Of a stretch of DNA of 64,000 nt, positions 9,683 to 20,341 are shown piece by piece. The DNA is from an uncultured Christensenellaceae bacterium (GTDB taxonomy: Bacteria > Bacillota > Clostridia > Christensenellales > Pumilibacteraceae), in NCBI GenBank assembly GCA_910588155.1, contig CAJUPB010000005.1:73593-137592 (forward strand), in the 5' to 3' direction. Positions within the stretch are counted from its first letter, which is position 1. Each line of letters begins with the position of its first letter. Under the pieces are notes generated by a model. That model had not been told where the DNA came from. It worked only from the letters and a program-made list of their open reading frames with translations, and did not search any database. The position numbers were made by a program, and so were the translations under genes.

Positions 9683-11296
9683 CTATTTTTTGAAGCCGTC
9701 TTTCAAACCGACCGTGCGGTTAAACACGAGCTCTTTTGCCTTCAAATCGCGGCAGAAATAGCCCTGCCGCATAAACTGAAACGACTCGCAAGGCTTTGCC
9801 TTTTCGAGTATCTTTTCGGCTTTGGCTTGTTTGACTATCAGCGAATTCGGGTTCATTCTCTCCGAGAAGTCTTTGTCCTCGCCGCCGGCAAGCAGCAGAT
9901 AGTCGTACAGCCGCGCTTCTATATCTATGCAATCGTCGGCATTGACCCAATGAATCACGCCCTTTGCCTTTACGGGGCTGTCGCCGCCCGATTTGGTTCC
10001 CTCGATTATTTCGGCATATACTCTTTTGACCTCGCCGTTTTCCTCTTCCGTTTCGGTGCAACGTATTATATACGCGCCTTTGAGACGCACGACGCCGCCC
10101 TTTGTCAATCGGTGATATTTCGGGGGCGGGTTCAGCGAGAAGTCGCTCTTTTCGATATACAGGCGTTTTCCGAAAGTAACCTTTCGCGTTCCCGCCGCCT
10201 TATCGGACGGATTGATTTCCAGCTCGCACTGCTCTTCGTATCCCTCGGCGACGTTTGTGATTACAAGTTCCAGCGGGTCGAGCACGACCATAACTCTGGG
10301 CGCGGAAGCATTCAGTTCTTCGCGGATACAGCTTTCCAACTGTCCCTCTTCGACGAGGCTGTTCGCCTTTGCCACGCCTATTCTCTCGCAGAATTCGCGT
10401 ATCGACGACGGCGTATAGCCGCGCCTGCGCAATCCCGCAAGCGTCGGCATTCTCGGGTCGTCCCACCCGTCCACGGTTTTGTCGTCCACGAGCTTTTTGA
10501 GATAGCGTTTGCTCATTATCGTGCGCTCTATGTTCAGTCTGGCGAACTCGTATTGATGAGGGGGATTTTCGAACCCGCACTCTTTGAGCACCCAATCGTA
10601 AAGCGGGCGATGGTCTTCGAATTCCAGAGAGCAGAGCGAATGCGTTATGCCCTCCACTGCGTCTTCGAGGGGGTGCGCAAAATCGTACATCGGATATACG
10701 CACCACTTGTCGCCCTGTCTGTGGTGACGGGCGCGCACGACGCGGTAGATTATCGGGTCGCGCATATTTATGTTCGGGGACGCCATATCTATCTTCGCGC
10801 GAAGCACGAGCGCGCCGTCGGCGACCTTGCCGTTTTTCATATCCTCGAAAAGTTGCAGGCTTTCCTCAATCGGGCGATTGCGGTTGGCGGTTTCCTTGCC
10901 TGCTTCCGTCAGCGTTCCGCGAAGCTCTTTCATTTTCTCGGGGGTGATGTCGTCCACGTACGCCTTGCCCTTTTTGATGAGTTTGACCGCGCATTCGTAC
11001 ATAGTGTCGAAATAGTCGGACGCATAATAAATGTCGCCCTTCCAACCCAGCCACTTGACGGTATCTATAATCGACTCCACGAACTCCTCGTCCTCTTTCA
11101 CGGGGTTGGTATCGTCGAAACGCAGATTGCACTTGCCGCCGTATTTGACAGCCGTGCCGTAATAGTTCAAGCATATCGCCTTGGCGTGACCGATATGCAA
11201 ACAGCCGTTGGGTTCGGGCGGAAACCGCGTCACGATGCCCTTGACTTTGCCTTCTTTAAGGTCGCGTTCTATAATGTCTTCTACAAAATTGCCCAT
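9683..11296 (-). CDS. glnS: Glutaminyl-tRNA synthetase
   Basis: Class I aminoacyl-tRNA synthetase charging tRNA-Gln directly, 537 residues. The HIGH motif is at 34-37 after RFPPEPNG, the KMSKS loop appears as IMSKR near residue 260, and a GlnRS-type anticodon-binding beta-barrel follows. It is GlnRS rather than GluRS because of the [20 protein letters not shown] signature and overall length. Most Bacillota make Gln-tRNA through GatCAB, so a true glnS suggests acquisition by transfer, as in several other Clostridia (family knowledge). It is 32 nt downstream of fhs and probably co-transcribed. Confidence 0.95.
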   Translation of the reverse strand: MGNFVEDIIERDLKEGKVKGIVTRFPPEPNGCLHIGHAKAICLNYYGTAVKYGGKCNLRFDDTNPVKEDEEFVESIIDTVKWLGWKGDIYYASDYFDTMYECAVKLIKKGKAYVDDITPEKMKELRGTLTEAGKETANRNRPIEESLQLFEDMKNGKVADGALVLRAKIDMASPNINMRDPIIYRVVRARHHRQGDKWCVYPMYDFAHPLEDAVEGITHSLCSLEFEDHRPLYDWVLKECGFENPPHQYEFARLNIERTIMSKRYLKKLVDDKTVDGWDDPRMPTLAGLRRRGYTPSSIREFCERIGVAKANSLVEEGQLESCIREELNASAPRVMVVLDPLELVITNVAEGYEEQCELEINPSDKAAGTRKVTFGKRLYIEKSDFSLNPPPKYHRLTKGGVVRLKGAYIIRCTETEEENGEVKRVYAEIIEGTKSGGDSPVKAKGVIHWVNADDCIDIEARLYDYLLLAGGEDKDFSERMNPNSLIVKQAKAEKILEKAKPCESFQFMRQGYFCRDLKAKELVFNRTVGLKDGFKK

Positions 11297-11328
11297 TGCG
11301 TCTTCCTCTTTTTCTATTCGTTTTCCTC

Positions 11329-12966
11329 TTAAAACAGACCGCTTATCACGCCGTTTTCGTCTATCGTCATCTTCTCGGCGTTCGGCTGTTTGGGCAGTCC
11401 CGGCATAAGGAATATGTCGCCGGCGAGCGCGACCAAAAAGCCCGCGCCGCCGCGTTTTATCAGGTCGCGCACCGTTATTTTAAAGCCCGTCGGTCTGCCG
11501 AGCAATGCGGCGTTGTCGGACAGAGAGTACTGCGTTTTGGCTATGCACACGGGCATCTTTTCCGCCGCGCCGGAAAGGGCCGCCAGCTTCTTTTGTGCCG
11601 CAGGCGCGAAAATCACGCCGTCTGCGCCGTATATGCGTTTGGCGACTTTCTCTATCTTCTCTTTCGGCGTGTCTTTGTCGTCGTAACAGAAGGTCGGTTT
11701 TTTGCCTCCGTTTTGCGCCGCGGCAACCACTTTTTCGGCGAGTTCTTTTCCGCCGTCGCCGCCCTTTGCAAAGCACTCGCACAGCGCGACGCTTGCGCCG
11801 ACTTTTTCGCAGGCTTGTCTGACGATTTGAATTTCCCCGTCCTCGTCGGTCAGGAATTTATTGATTGCGACGACGACGTTGAGTCCGTATACGCCCGTCA
11901 TATTTTCTATGTGTTTGATTAAGTTCGGCAGTCCCTTTTCGAGAGCTTCGTCGTTACGCTTGTTCAGGTCCTCTTTCTTGACGCCGCCAGCGCATTTGAG
12001 TCCGCGCACCGTGGCTACGATGACCGCCGCTTCCGGTTTGAAACCTGCGGTTCGGCACTTTATATCCAAAAACTTTTCCGCGCCGAGGTCTGCGCCGAAG
12101 CCTGCTTCGGTCACTACGTAATCTGCGTAAGAAAGCGCGGTGGACGTGGCAATCACGCTGTTACAGCCGTGCGCTATGTTTGCGAACGGTCCGCCGTGAA
12201 CGAAAGACGGAGTGCCTTCCAGCGTCTGCACGAGGTTGGGTTTCAGCGCGTCGGCAAGCAGAATCGTCATTGCCTCGTCCGCTTTCAAGTCGCGCGCGGT
12301 GACTTCTTTCCCGTCGTAATCTTCGCCGACGATTATATCGCCGAGACGTTTTTTCAAGTCCGTCAGGTCTTTGGACAGACAGAACACAGCCATTACCTCG
12401 CTCGCCGCCGTTATGTCGAAGCCGTCCTCTCTCGTCGAGCCCCAATTCAGACCGCTGACGGTGTTTCTCAAAGCGCGGTCGTTCAAGTCCACGCAGCGGC
12501 GCCAGGTCACTTTTTTTATGCGCAGTTCGTTGCCGAAATAGATATGGTTGTCTATTATCGACGCGAGCAGATTGTTTGCCGAAGTTATCGCGTGCAAATC
12601 GCCCGTGAAGTGCAAATTTATGTTTTCCATCGGAGCAATCTGCGCATATCCGCCGCCTGCCGCGCCGCCCTTGACGCCGAACACGGGTCCGAGCGAGGGT
12701 TCGCGCAACGCGAGACACACGTCTTTGCCTATCTTCTTCATTGCGTCGGCAAGACCTATCGAAACCGTGGTTTTGCCCTCTCCCGCCGCCGTCGGGTTTA
12801 TGGCGGTCACGAGTATGAGTTTGCCCTTTTTCTTTCCCTTCTTGTCCGTCTTTGCCATATACCTGCCGTACGGAATCAAGTCGTCCTCGGGTATGCCGAG
12901 CGATTTCGCCACCTGCGATATGGGTTTGAGTTTCGCCTGTCTTGCTATCTCGATGTCACTTAACAT
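11329..12966 (-). CDS. fhs: Formate--tetrahydrofolate ligase
   Basis: ATP-dependent ligase making 10-formyl-THF for one-carbon metabolism, 545 residues, normal family length. The P-loop-like motif [12 protein letters not shown] is at 58-69 and is followed by the conserved [21 protein letters not shown] region near 95-115. The ATG lies 3 bases after the stop of the 118-residue gene upstream. Its operon partners (a transporter and an unknown protein) do not point to a specific pathway; acetogenesis cannot be claimed from this gene alone. Confidence 0.97.
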   Translation of the reverse strand: MLSDIEIARQAKLKPISQVAKSLGIPEDDLIPYGRYMAKTDKKGKKKGKLILVTAINPTAAGEGKTTVSIGLADAMKKIGKDVCLALREPSLGPVFGVKGGAAGGGYAQIAPMENINLHFTGDLHAITSANNLLASIIDNHIYFGNELRIKKVTWRRCVDLNDRALRNTVSGLNWGSTREDGFDITAASEVMAVFCLSKDLTDLKKRLGDIIVGEDYDGKEVTARDLKADEAMTILLADALKPNLVQTLEGTPSFVHGGPFANIAHGCNSVIATSTALSYADYVVTEAGFGADLGAEKFLDIKCRTAGFKPEAAVIVATVRGLKCAGGVKKEDLNKRNDEALEKGLPNLIKHIENMTGVYGLNVVVAINKFLTDEDGEIQIVRQACEKVGASVALCECFAKGGDGGKELAEKVVAAAQNGGKKPTFCYDDKDTPKEKIEKVAKRIYGADGVIFAPAAQKKLAALSGAAEKMPVCIAKTQYSLSDNAALLGRPTGFKITVRDLIKRGGAGFLVALAGDIFLMPGLPKQPNAEKMTIDENGVISGLF

Positions 12967-12969
12967 TCT

Positions 12970-13326
12970 TTATTCTCCTTTGCACTCGTGCGGGAATATA
13001 ATATTGTCGCTGTTTGCCGACCATTCGCCGTTCAGTTTTTTGAAACCGTATTGCGCATAGTCTCCGTCCTGTTCCATTACCACTTTGAAATTTTTTACTC
13101 TCGTGGCGTCCAAAAGCAGCGTGCGCAGCAAAAGCTCGCGGCACAGAGCGTCGCCGTCCGTTTTGAACGCGCCTATTCTTATCGCGCCGTTTTCCAACCG
13201 CGTCACTCCCGCTCCGCCGCACTCGCCGCTCATAGCAAACACCCTGTCGTTCTCTTTCGGCGTCACGCCGAACTCGGCGCAAGTGCAATCGGCTTCCGTG
13301 CCGAACACTTCTTTGACGGTTATCAT
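12970..13326 (-). CDS. Hypothetical 118-residue protein, weakly GNAT-like C-terminus
   Basis: Unknown cytoplasmic protein of 118 residues. The ATG at 13326 overlaps the transporter stop (ATGA). The second half (LLLRTLLLDATRVKNF, then an acidic stretch and AQYGFKKLNGEW) resembles the end of GNAT acetyltransferases, but no acetyl-CoA pyrophosphate loop is visible. Five cysteines occur. Coupled to the transporter upstream and fhs downstream. Confidence 0.6.
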   Translation of the reverse strand: MITVKEVFGTEADCTCAEFGVTPKENDRVFAMSGECGGAGVTRLENGAIRIGAFKTDGDALCRELLLRTLLLDATRVKNFKVVMEQDGDYAQYGFKKLNGEWSANSDNIIFPHECKGE

Positions 13327-14585
13327 TGCGCCTCCTCTTTGGCTTTCGCGCCGTAAGCGAAACCGACAAAAACTGCCGCCGCAACGCAAGCCGCGCCGAT
13401 TACCGACGCATAAACGATGTCCGCCGTCCGCGTCAAGACCGACAGCGCCGAAGCCGCGGAGACAGCCGCCGCCGTGGCGACGATGAGCAGCATTGTTTCC
13501 AAACTGTACGCCGCGCCCGCAGTGTAGCCGTTTGCGAACTTCGCCGCGGAATTCCGCGCGCCAGCAAGCGACAGTCCTCCGCCTATGCCGGAAAGCACGA
13601 ACGAAGCCGCCACGATAACCGTTACGCCAATCGGCGGCAAGGACGCGAAGCGCAGAACAAAAAGCATAACCGCCGCCGAAACGGCAGACAGCGACGCGCC
13701 GACGATTGCCGCGATTTTTCCCATTCGTTTTTTAAAAGCGAGGGCGTAAAAACAAATCCCGACGACGATTGCCGACGCAAGGCAGACGAGAGACAGCCAT
13801 TCGTAAGTGCCGTAAATCTTCGTTGCGGTCGTTATGAAACTCACCGACAGGACGGCGGAGACCGCAAGCAGGAAATATGCCGCGCCGACCAAAGCCGAGC
13901 TTTTTTTCGGTTTTTTGAAGAACTCTTCCTTGACCGCGGAGAATGTGGGTTTTTTCTGCAAAGGTCTGACAAAGCGCGGCAAACAGTCCACGCTTGCGAA
14001 ATAGACGACGCCGCCCGACACGATTATCAATGCGGCGAGTGCATAGCCTATCGAATCGGGCTGCAAGCCCGCAAACGGCAGCGCGCACAGCGCGACGCCA
14101 ATCAAAAGTCCAATCATATTGCAAACGGCTTTTCTTCTGCCGCTTCTTCCGTCGTCCGCGGCAAGGCGGTTGCTTATCGAAGCGCCGACGTAAGCCGTCA
14201 GCGAAACCGACGACACAAAAAGCGGCAGCACAATGCAGGCGGAGATTATGCGCGCCGCTTTCGACGCGGCTCCTTGCGAAGAAAACAGCGCTGCGCACAT
14301 CAGCGACGCGACGAGCACGGCTATCGCCAGCGTGAAGTGGTATCTGCCCCAGAGTCGGCTGCGCGTGCGGTTTACGGCAAGATATATCGCAGGAACTGCC
14401 GCAGCGGTCAGAATGCCGCCAATCGACGAAGTCAGAATCGCGCCGACGAGTCCCAATGCCTGTGCGGCTTCCGAAGCATAAAAAAAGGCAAACCCTACCC
14501 ACACCGCTTGCAAAAGCCCGCCGCAAGATGACAGCGACGCCCTTATAGGCGATATTTTGAGGTTTGCGCTTCGTTCTTTATCCAA
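13323..14585 (-). CDS. MFS-like multi-pass membrane transporter
   Basis: Integral membrane protein of 420 residues with about 12 hydrophobic helices and a central loop (AVKEEFFKKPKKSS) between two six-helix halves, as in major facilitator transporters. No substrate signature is visible. The start is a TTG at 14585: it has a strong RBS (AAAGGAG, 8 nt upstream) and no in-frame ATG is better placed. First gene of the run leading to fhs and glnS. Confidence 0.75.
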   Translation of the reverse strand: MDKERSANLKISPIRASLSSCGGLLQAVWVGFAFFYASEAAQALGLVGAILTSSIGGILTAAAVPAIYLAVNRTRSRLWGRYHFTLAIAVLVASLMCAALFSSQGAASKAARIISACIVLPLFVSSVSLTAYVGASISNRLAADDGRSGRRKAVCNMIGLLIGVALCALPFAGLQPDSIGYALAALIIVSGGVVYFASVDCLPRFVRPLQKKPTFSAVKEEFFKKPKKSSALVGAAYFLLAVSAVLSVSFITTATKIYGTYEWLSLVCLASAIVVGICFYALAFKKRMGKIAAIVGASLSAVSAAVMLFVLRFASLPPIGVTVIVAASFVLSGIGGGLSLAGARNSAAKFANGYTAGAAYSLETMLLIVATAAAVSAASALSVLTRTADIVYASVIGAACVAAAVFVGFAYGAKAKEEAQ

Positions 14586-14636
14586 CGGAAAAGCTCCTTT
14601 TGAAAGGTCGGCATACTGCTGCCGTTCCCGACTTAT

Positions 14637-14665
14637 ATTATACTTTTTCGCCCTTTCGTTGTCAA
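14637..14665 (-). promoter_or_regulatory. Promoter of the transporter-fhs-glnS run
   Basis: Minus strand TTGACA (14660-14665), 17-bp spacer, TATAAT (14637-14642): consensus boxes about 50 nt before the TTG start. Confidence 0.75.
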
Positions 14666-14682
14666 GAAAAGAGCAGAGATTT

Positions 14683-15504
14683 TTACAGCGACGACAAATT
14701 CAGAGCCTTGACGGAATCGGCGTATTTCGATTGTTCCTCTTCGTCCGCGGTTATCACCGCCAGACGTTTCAGTTTTGCGTATTTCGTCACGCACTCCGTT
14801 TCGTCTTTGCCCTTATCGTAATTCACGGTTTTCAGCTTTCCGCTTTGAACCAGACTGCGGTATACTTTCAGCGCGACGACCGCGGCTTCGCCGTCGCCTT
14901 CTGCAAACAGCTCCACGGAACGCGCCAGCACGAACGCTTTGCCCTGCAACCAATTGCCGACCAGCTCTTCCGCCTTATCCGTAAAGAACGCCGCCGCCGT
15001 CATAACGTATCCGCCGCTCGCGCTCTCTTCCCGTTCGCCCTCTTCTTCCGCCTCTTCCGCGCCGCCGCACAGCCAGCGCGAACAGACGAGCGCGCCCAAA
15101 AAGCAGAACAGCAGGGCGGCTATTATCGTCAGCGCGACTACGAGCGGACGTATGGGAAGCACCACGCGAAGTATGACGTATGCCACGAAAGTCACCATTG
15201 CGCCGAGCGATATGCCCAAGAAGAAACCCGCAATCTGCTCGGGGGATTTGCCCGTAAACAGTTTTTTCAGCGCGACGCCTATCGCTGCCACGAGCGAAAC
15301 TATCGGTCGGGCGGACAGCAGCAGTGTCAAGCCCAACACGAGTCCGCAACTTACGATGAACACGATTTTAAGCGGGTCGCCCACCAAATCGGGTTTATAT
15401 TCGAAAAACAGTGCGGCGAGCGCGGCACCGAGCAGAAATCCGCCGACGAACAGCGCGATACGCACCGCCGCCATTACTTTTTTGTTATACCTGCCGTTTC
15501 CCAT
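14683..15504 (-). CDS. YacL-like membrane protein with degenerate PIN-like domain
   Basis: Predicted membrane protein of 273 residues. Four hydrophobic helices (about 10-28, 40-58, 65-80 and 95-125) are followed by an acidic linker (AEEAEEEGEREE) and a 110-residue C-terminal domain. Layout and the end motif 'LAVITADEEE' recall the YacL/PIN-TRAM family. However, the first PIN strand, normally DTS, reads VMTAAAFF and the TRAM domain is missing, so nuclease activity is doubtful. The ATG lies one base after the recD2 stop with an RBS inside recD2. Family placement is tentative. Confidence 0.6.
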   Translation of the reverse strand: MGNGRYNKKVMAAVRIALFVGGFLLGAALAALFFEYKPDLVGDPLKIVFIVSCGLVLGLTLLLSARPIVSLVAAIGVALKKLFTGKSPEQIAGFFLGISLGAMVTFVAYVILRVVLPIRPLVVALTIIAALLFCFLGALVCSRWLCGGAEEAEEEGEREESASGGYVMTAAAFFTDKAEELVGNWLQGKAFVLARSVELFAEGDGEAAVVALKVYRSLVQSGKLKTVNYDKGKDETECVTKYAKLKRLAVITADEEEQSKYADSVKALNLSSL

Positions 15505-15505
15505 T

Positions 15506-17719
15506 TCAATCTCCCGTTCCCAACGACCGCAGCAGATTTCCGTCCGCAACGGCTTCCGCGATAAAGTCTTTAAGCGCGCTGTAACGTTTCTGAATATAGT
15601 TGTTTTCCACCATTCTTTTGACCCAATAGTCCGAACCGACGATTACGACCGCCTTTTTCGCGCGTGTTATCGCCGTGTACAGCAAGTTCCTCGTCATAAT
15701 CATAGGTCCGCCGCCGACAACGGGTATTATGACCGCGTCGAACTCCGAACCCTGCGATTTATGCACGGTTATCGCGTATGCCGGCACGAGCTGTCCGCGA
15801 AGCTCGGAATTATACGTCGCCTCTCTGCCGTCCTCGAACTTCACGTCTATTTCGCCCGAGTCCCCTCTCACATCGGTTATTATTCCCAAATCGCCGTTGA
15901 AAACTCCCTTTCCCTCTTCGTAGCCGTCGGAATAATTCTTCCATTCCAAGCGGTAGTTGTTCGCAACGTGCATAACCTTGTCGCCGACGCACCACACCGC
16001 ATTTTCGTCTTGCAGGCTCTTTCTGTCGGCGTTGCCGTTCATCGCCCTGCGCAGTTTCCCGTTCAGCGCGACAGTGCCGCACGCACCGTTCTTGACGGGA
16101 CACAGCACCTGCACTTTGTACGGCTCGCAGTTCAGAAATTTCGGAAGCCGCCGCGACGCCATTTCGACGACTGTGTCCGCCGCTCTAATCGGGTCGGGAC
16201 AGGGCGCGAAAAAGAAATCTCTGTCCTTGACGGTCAAATCCGGCATTTGCCCCGCGTTTATTCTGTGCGCGTTTACGACAATCAGACTCTGCGTATCCTG
16301 GCGGAAGATTGCGTCCAGCGTGACGGACGGTATTTCGCCGCTTTTCAGCATATCGGACAGCACGTTGCCGCTTCCCACGCTGGGTAGCTGGTCCTTGTCA
16401 CCGACGAAGATTATCTTTGCTTCGGGGCGCAGGCGTTTCAGCAACATATCGGTCAGATATATGTCCATCATAGACACCTCGTCCACAATGACGACATCGG
16501 CGTTTAGCGGCTGACGTTCGTCGTCTTCGTTTCCGACATTCAGCGCGCGGTGTATCGTGCTTGCCTCTCTGCCCGTGCTTTCGGACAGACGCTTTGCCGC
16601 CCTGCCCGTCGGCGCCATCAGCATAACCTTTTCTTTTCTTCTCTCGAATATGCCGAGTATGCATTTGACAATCGTCGTTTTGCCCGTTCCCGGTCCGCCC
16701 GTTATCACGCACACGCCGCTGCGCGCCGCCAATCTCACGGCGTCGCGCTGACGCTCGGCAAGCGTGACCTTGTTTATCTTTTCGAACGCCTTTATATCGT
16801 CTTCGACGCTTTCGACAATCGCGTTCGTACCGGACATAAGTCTTGTCAAGCCGACTGCCGCGCCCTTTTCCGCGCGGTACGCCCTGCGCGGCATAACGGC
16901 GTTTTCCGTGTCGCCCACCGTTTTCTTTTTCAAAAAGCCGTCTATGACGAGTCCGTCCACTATATCGGCGAGGCTGTCTTCGTCGCCTGCCTGCAACAGT
17001 CGGAGCGCGGCTTCGGTCAGTTCTTCCAGCGGAAGAAAGGTATTGCCGTTTTTGTCGCAGCTCTCTTTCAGAGTATGCAATAGCCCCGCGCGCAGTCTCG
17101 GTTCGCCGCTCTGTTCGAAGCCGAGGTTTTTGGCTATTGCGTCCGCCCGAACAAAGCCTATGCCGTCTACGTCCTCTATGAGTTTATACGGGTTCGACGT
17201 TATCGCCGCCACGGTTTTGTCGCCGTAAGTTTCGTAAATCTTAAACGCCGCGTTGAGCGTTATGCCGTGCGACTGCATAAACATCATTGCGTCGTTCATA
17301 TTCTTTATCTTGCAAAACTCTTCGCCTATCTCCGCGGCTTTTTTGCGAGTTATGCCCTTTATCTCCGCGAGTTTAAGCGGCAGATTCTCTATCACGTCAA
17401 AGGTCTTATTCCCGAACTTCGACACTATCGCCATTGCGGTTTTCGGTCCGACGCCTTTTATTATGCCGCTGCCGAGATAGCGAATCATTCCGTCCTCCGA
17501 CGACGGCATTACCGCCGACGCGCCGCTGACGGAAAACTGCCGTCCGAACTTCGGGTGAACGGTATACTCGCCGCTGACTTTGAGTCGCATACCCTCTTTG
17601 AGCGGAGGAAAAGTACCCGCCGCCGTCACGGGTTCGCCGTCTACGTCGAGTATCACCACGCTGTAACCGTTTTCGTCGTTGCGAAAACGGATTATTTCCA
17701 CGTCGCCTACTAAATTCAC
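15506..17719 (-). CDS. recD2: RecD2-type ATP-dependent DNA helicase
   Basis: SF1B 5'-3' DNA helicase of the RecBC-independent RecD2 family, 737 residues. An N-terminal OB-like domain and a helix-hairpin-helix region come first (IKGVGPKTA near 87-95, [13 protein letters not shown] near 120-132). Walker [10 protein letters not shown] is at 341-349, and Walker [11 protein letters not shown] near 405. UvrD-like C-terminal motifs follow, including [15 protein letters not shown] near 650. The ATG overlaps the metK stop (ATGA). Likely role: replication and recombination repair. Confidence 0.93.
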   Translation of the reverse strand: MNLVGDVEIIRFRNDENGYSVVILDVDGEPVTAAGTFPPLKEGMRLKVSGEYTVHPKFGRQFSVSGASAVMPSSEDGMIRYLGSGIIKGVGPKTAMAIVSKFGNKTFDVIENLPLKLAEIKGITRKKAAEIGEEFCKIKNMNDAMMFMQSHGITLNAAFKIYETYGDKTVAAITSNPYKLIEDVDGIGFVRADAIAKNLGFEQSGEPRLRAGLLHTLKESCDKNGNTFLPLEELTEAALRLLQAGDEDSLADIVDGLVIDGFLKKKTVGDTENAVMPRRAYRAEKGAAVGLTRLMSGTNAIVESVEDDIKAFEKINKVTLAERQRDAVRLAARSGVCVITGGPGTGKTTIVKCILGIFERRKEKVMLMAPTGRAAKRLSESTGREASTIHRALNVGNEDDERQPLNADVVIVDEVSMMDIYLTDMLLKRLRPEAKIIFVGDKDQLPSVGSGNVLSDMLKSGEIPSVTLDAIFRQDTQSLIVVNAHRINAGQMPDLTVKDRDFFFAPCPDPIRAADTVVEMASRRLPKFLNCEPYKVQVLCPVKNGACGTVALNGKLRRAMNGNADRKSLQDENAVWCVGDKVMHVANNYRLEWKNYSDGYEEGKGVFNGDLGIITDVRGDSGEIDVKFEDGREATYNSELRGQLVPAYAITVHKSQGSEFDAVIIPVVGGGPMIMTRNLLYTAITRAKKAVVIVGSDYWVKRMVENNYIQKRYSALKDFIAEAVADGNLLRSLGTGD

Positions 17720-18894
17720 TTAACCGCTTCTTTGAGTTCGGCAATCTTGTCCGTCTTTTCCCAATCGAGACCGCTCTTGCCGAAATGTCCGTAGTTTGTC
17801 GTCGCCGCATAAATCGGGCGGCGAAGATTCAGATTTTCTATTATTGCCGCAGGGCGGAAATCGAACACTCTCTTTACCGCCGCGAGAATTTTCGCTTCGT
17901 CTGTTTTCGCCGTTCCGAATGCGTCTATGTTCAGCGACACGGGGTTCGCCTTGCCTATCGCGTATGCGACCTGCAACTGCACTCTGTCGGCAAGACCAGC
18001 CGCCACTATGTTTTTACAGACGTATCTCGCGTAATAGCTCGCGCTTCTGTCCACTTTCGTGGGGTCTTTTCCCGAAAAAGCACCGCCGCCGTGCGGACAC
18101 ATTCCGCCGTATGTATCGACGATTATCTTTCTTCCCGTCAGTCCCGTATCCCCGTGCGGTCCGCCTATCACGAACCGTCCCGACGGGTTCACCAAAAACT
18201 TCGTATCTTTATCCAGCAGAGCGGCAGGTATCACCTCGCGCACTATCTGTTCTTCGACGGCTTTTTGCAGTGTCTTTTGCGACACGCTTTCACAATGCTG
18301 CGTGGACACTACGACGGTGTCCACCTTGACGGGTTTGCCGTTTTCGTACAGCACGGTAACCTGTGCTTTGCCGTCGGGGCGCAAAAAGTCCATACCGCCC
18401 GACTTTCTGGCTTCTGCGAGCCTGCCCGTTATGCCGTGCGCAAGCATTATCGGCAGCGGCATAAGCTGCGGCGTTTCCGCCGTCGCGTATCCGAACATCA
18501 TACCCTGGTCGCCCGCGCCCACCTCGTCGTAGCGGTCGCCGCTGTTTTGTCTGCGTTCCAAAGCCGTGGTCACGCCGTCCGAGATGTCCTTGGACTGCTC
18601 GTCGATACTCGTGAGTACCGCGCAGGTGTCGGCGTCGAAACCAGCGTCCACGTTTGTATAGCCTATGCCGCGCACGACTTTGCGCACGACTTTCGGAATG
18701 TCGATATACGTTTCCGTCGTGAACTCGCCCATAACCATTACCATACCCGTAGTGGCGCACACTTCGCAAGCGATACGGCTGTCCTTATCGCCTTCGAGCG
18801 CCTTGTCGAGCACGGTGTCCGCTATCAAATCGCACACTTTGTCGGGGTGTCCTTCCGTCACGCTTTCGCTGCTAAATAATACTCGTCTGTTCAT
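17716..18894 (-). CDS. metK: S-adenosylmethionine synthetase
   Basis: Makes S-adenosylmethionine from methionine and ATP, 392 residues, normal length. Signature motifs: [16 protein letters not shown] near 16-31, [12 protein letters not shown] near 125, and [16 protein letters not shown] near 275-290. It has its own promoter; the 35-nt leader leaves no room for a SAM riboswitch. The recD2 start overlaps its stop. Part of this gene is copied in inverted orientation about 1.4 kb away. Confidence 0.97.
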   Translation of the reverse strand: MNRRVLFSSESVTEGHPDKVCDLIADTVLDKALEGDKDSRIACEVCATTGMVMVMGEFTTETYIDIPKVVRKVVRGIGYTNVDAGFDADTCAVLTSIDEQSKDISDGVTTALERRQNSGDRYDEVGAGDQGMMFGYATAETPQLMPLPIMLAHGITGRLAEARKSGGMDFLRPDGKAQVTVLYENGKPVKVDTVVVSTQHCESVSQKTLQKAVEEQIVREVIPAALLDKDTKFLVNPSGRFVIGGPHGDTGLTGRKIIVDTYGGMCPHGGGAFSGKDPTKVDRSASYYARYVCKNIVAAGLADRVQLQVAYAIGKANPVSLNIDAFGTAKTDEAKILAAVKRVFDFRPAAIIENLNLRRPIYAATTNYGHFGKSGLDWEKTDKIAELKEAVK

Positions 18895-18923
18895 CTCGCT
18901 GTTTCTCCTTTTCTTACTTTAAT

Positions 18924-18952
18924 AATATACCACTGCGCGGCAAAACAGTCAA
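18924..18952 (-). promoter_or_regulatory. metK promoter
   Basis: Minus strand TTGACT (18947-18952), 17-bp spacer, TATATT (18924-18929). It lies back to back with the promoter of the divergent DUF2188 gene, the two -35 boxes only 10 bp apart. Confidence 0.7.
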
Positions 18953-18962
18953 GCGAATTGCC

Positions 18963-18992
18963 TTGACAGGCACGGGCTTGCGGTGGTATAAT
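18963..18992 (+). promoter_or_regulatory. Promoter of the DUF2188 gene
   Basis: TTGACA (18963-18968), 18-bp spacer, TATAAT (18987-18992), 36 bp before the ATG. Confidence 0.7.
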
Positions 18993-19027
18993 TACAAAAA
19001 GAATATTCAAAGGACGGTCAAACGACA

Positions 19028-19807
19028 ATGTTATTATCCGCATTCGATTTCAACGCTTTGAAAGATATGCTGAACCCGTACGGTTACATCTTCGCCATAG
19101 TGGCGGCGGTGCTCTTGCTCATTCTCATAATCGTCGTCATAGCTTCCGCGGTGAAAGCAGGCAGACTCAAACGCGAAAACGCGAAGTTGCGCGAGCGCGC
19201 CGAATCCGACGAAAGGAAGCTCGCCGACATAGCGCGCGCACTCCCCACCGACCCGGCTCCCGCAAGACAGGAAGAGAGGACGGAAAAGCAGGCTATCGCG
19301 CAAGAGTCCGCGATTGCGGAAACCGAACCCGAAAAACAGCCCGAAGAGATAAAAGAAGAACCGGCAGCGGCGGAACAGGAAGAGCCGCAGTCCGACGAAG
19401 AAACGCCGTCGGCAATCGAGGAAGAGCCTGACGAGGAATCGGAAGCGGTCCGAGAAGAGGAAACCGGCGAAGAAGAGCCGACAGCTCCCGTAAAAGAAAA
19501 AGTAATCGAAGAGAAACGACCCGTTTCCAAAAGTTCCGCAAGCAAGAGTTCGGCGGCGGCAAAGAGCGCAGCCACGCGCGCGGCGATAGCGAAAAGCACC
19601 ACTCCGCCCGAAGCCGACCAAAACAAATACACCGTCAAGTACGACCGTGCGAAGGGAAACTGGATTGTCGTCAAAAACGGCAATTCGCGCCCCACTCGCA
19701 GAGTTGCCACGAAAGCCGAAGCTCTCGCAATCGCAAAAGAGCTTGCCGACGCTTCCGGCGCAACGCTTTCCGTACACAAGAAAGACGGAAAGTTTCAAAA
19801 GCAATAA
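19028..19807 (+). CDS. Membrane-anchored acidic protein with C-terminal DUF2188 domain
   Basis: 259 residues. One transmembrane helix at about 19-41 is followed by a short basic/coiled segment (RLKRENAKLRERAESDERK). A long low-complexity linker rich in Glu/Pro/Ala spans about 75-165, then an Ala/Lys/Ser-rich stretch. The last 60 residues match the DUF2188 pattern (KYTVKYDRAKGNWIVVKNG through HKKDGKFQKQ), a small domain of unknown function. It stands alone between its promoter and a terminator. The linker suggests the DUF2188 domain is held away from the membrane on the cytoplasmic side (inference). Confidence 0.8.
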   Translation: MLLSAFDFNALKDMLNPYGYIFAIVAAVLLLILIIVVIASAVKAGRLKRENAKLRERAESDERKLADIARALPTDPAPARQEERTEKQAIAQESAIAETEPEKQPEEIKEEPAAAEQEEPQSDEETPSAIEEEPDEESEAVREEETGEEEPTAPVKEKVIEEKRPVSKSSASKSSAAAKSAATRAAIAKSTTPPEADQNKYTVKYDRAKGNWIVVKNGNSRPTRRVATKAEALAIAKELADASGATLSVHKKDGKFQKQ

Positions 19808-19822
19808 CAGGATATTTACGAA

Positions 19823-19848
19823 GGAGAGGGCTATTCCCTCTCCTTTTT
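19823..19848 (+). terminator. Rho-independent terminator of the DUF2188 gene
   Basis: Perfect 8-bp stem GGAGAGGG / CCCTCTCC with a 5-nt loop, followed by five T. Confidence 0.85.
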
Positions 19849-19904
19849 GATTTCCTCCGCTTTTTTACAGAGTTTTTTTGAATATACGGCTGTACAGGCG
19901 GACG

Positions 19905-20009
19905 GATACGTCGGCGGAAACGCCGCAGTTTATGCCGCTGCCGACAATGCTTGCGCACGGCATAACAGGCAAACTCGCCGAAGTCAGAAAGACGGACGAA
20001 CTGCTGCCG
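19905..20009 (+). pseudogene. Inverted fragment of metK
   Basis: About 35 codons read [18 protein letters not shown], then KLAEVRK, nearly identical to residues around 140-165 of the intact metK on the opposite strand at about 18400-18488. Nucleotide identity over the core is near 90% by eye. No start, no catalytic motifs and no continuation: a non-functional duplicated fragment. Confidence 0.75.
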
Positions 20010-20026
20010 CAGTTCTATTGTTTTCG

Positions 20027-20239
20027 TTATTTATCGATACACAGTATTTCGTTGGCATCGAGGTCCAACACTTTACAGAGGTTTGCGCAAGTGTCGAGCG
20101 CAGGCATTTTATTCTGATACAAATACTGCCCTATCGCTTGATGACATACGCCTATCCGATTAGCCAGTTCCGTCTTTGTGATTCCGCTGTTTTTAATGGC
20201 TTCTATAAGCCTATTTCTTATTTGGTCGAGAGTTATCAT
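20027..20239 (-). CDS. Small XRE-family transcriptional regulator
   Basis: 70-residue stand-alone Cro/C1-type helix-turn-helix protein; the HTH spans about residues 8-62 (TKTELANRIGVCHQAIGQYL as helices 2-3). GGAGG lies 6 nt before the ATG. It is divergent from the 82-residue gene at 20342; the shared gap contains a palindrome that it probably binds. Size and layout resemble phage or toxin-antitoxin repressors, but no toxin is recognisable. Confidence 0.85.
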   Translation of the reverse strand: MITLDQIRNRLIEAIKNSGITKTELANRIGVCHQAIGQYLYQNKMPALDTCANLCKVLDLDANEILCIDK

Positions 20240-20272
20240 ATTTTTTCCTCCGACATAATTATGCCACCGATA

Positions 20273-20313
20273 CTAGCAAAATACTTGACTTGCTAGCATT
20301 GATAGCGTATAAT
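20273..20313 (+). promoter_or_regulatory. Promoter with overlapping palindromic operator
   Basis: Inverted repeat CTAGCAA (20273-20279) / TTGCTAG (20290-20296) with a 10-bp gap. The right half overlaps the end of a -35 box TTGACT (20285-20290), which is paired at 17 bp with TATAAT (20308-20313). Likely target of the divergent XRE regulator, repressing the 82-residue gene and possibly itself. Confidence 0.65.
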
Positions 20314-20341
20314 TGATTGCATCAAAATAGGAGACAAGTAT

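Noticed and set aside
18895..19027. SAM riboswitch upstream of metK
   Set aside because: The metK leader is only about 35 nt and lacks the conserved four-way junction.
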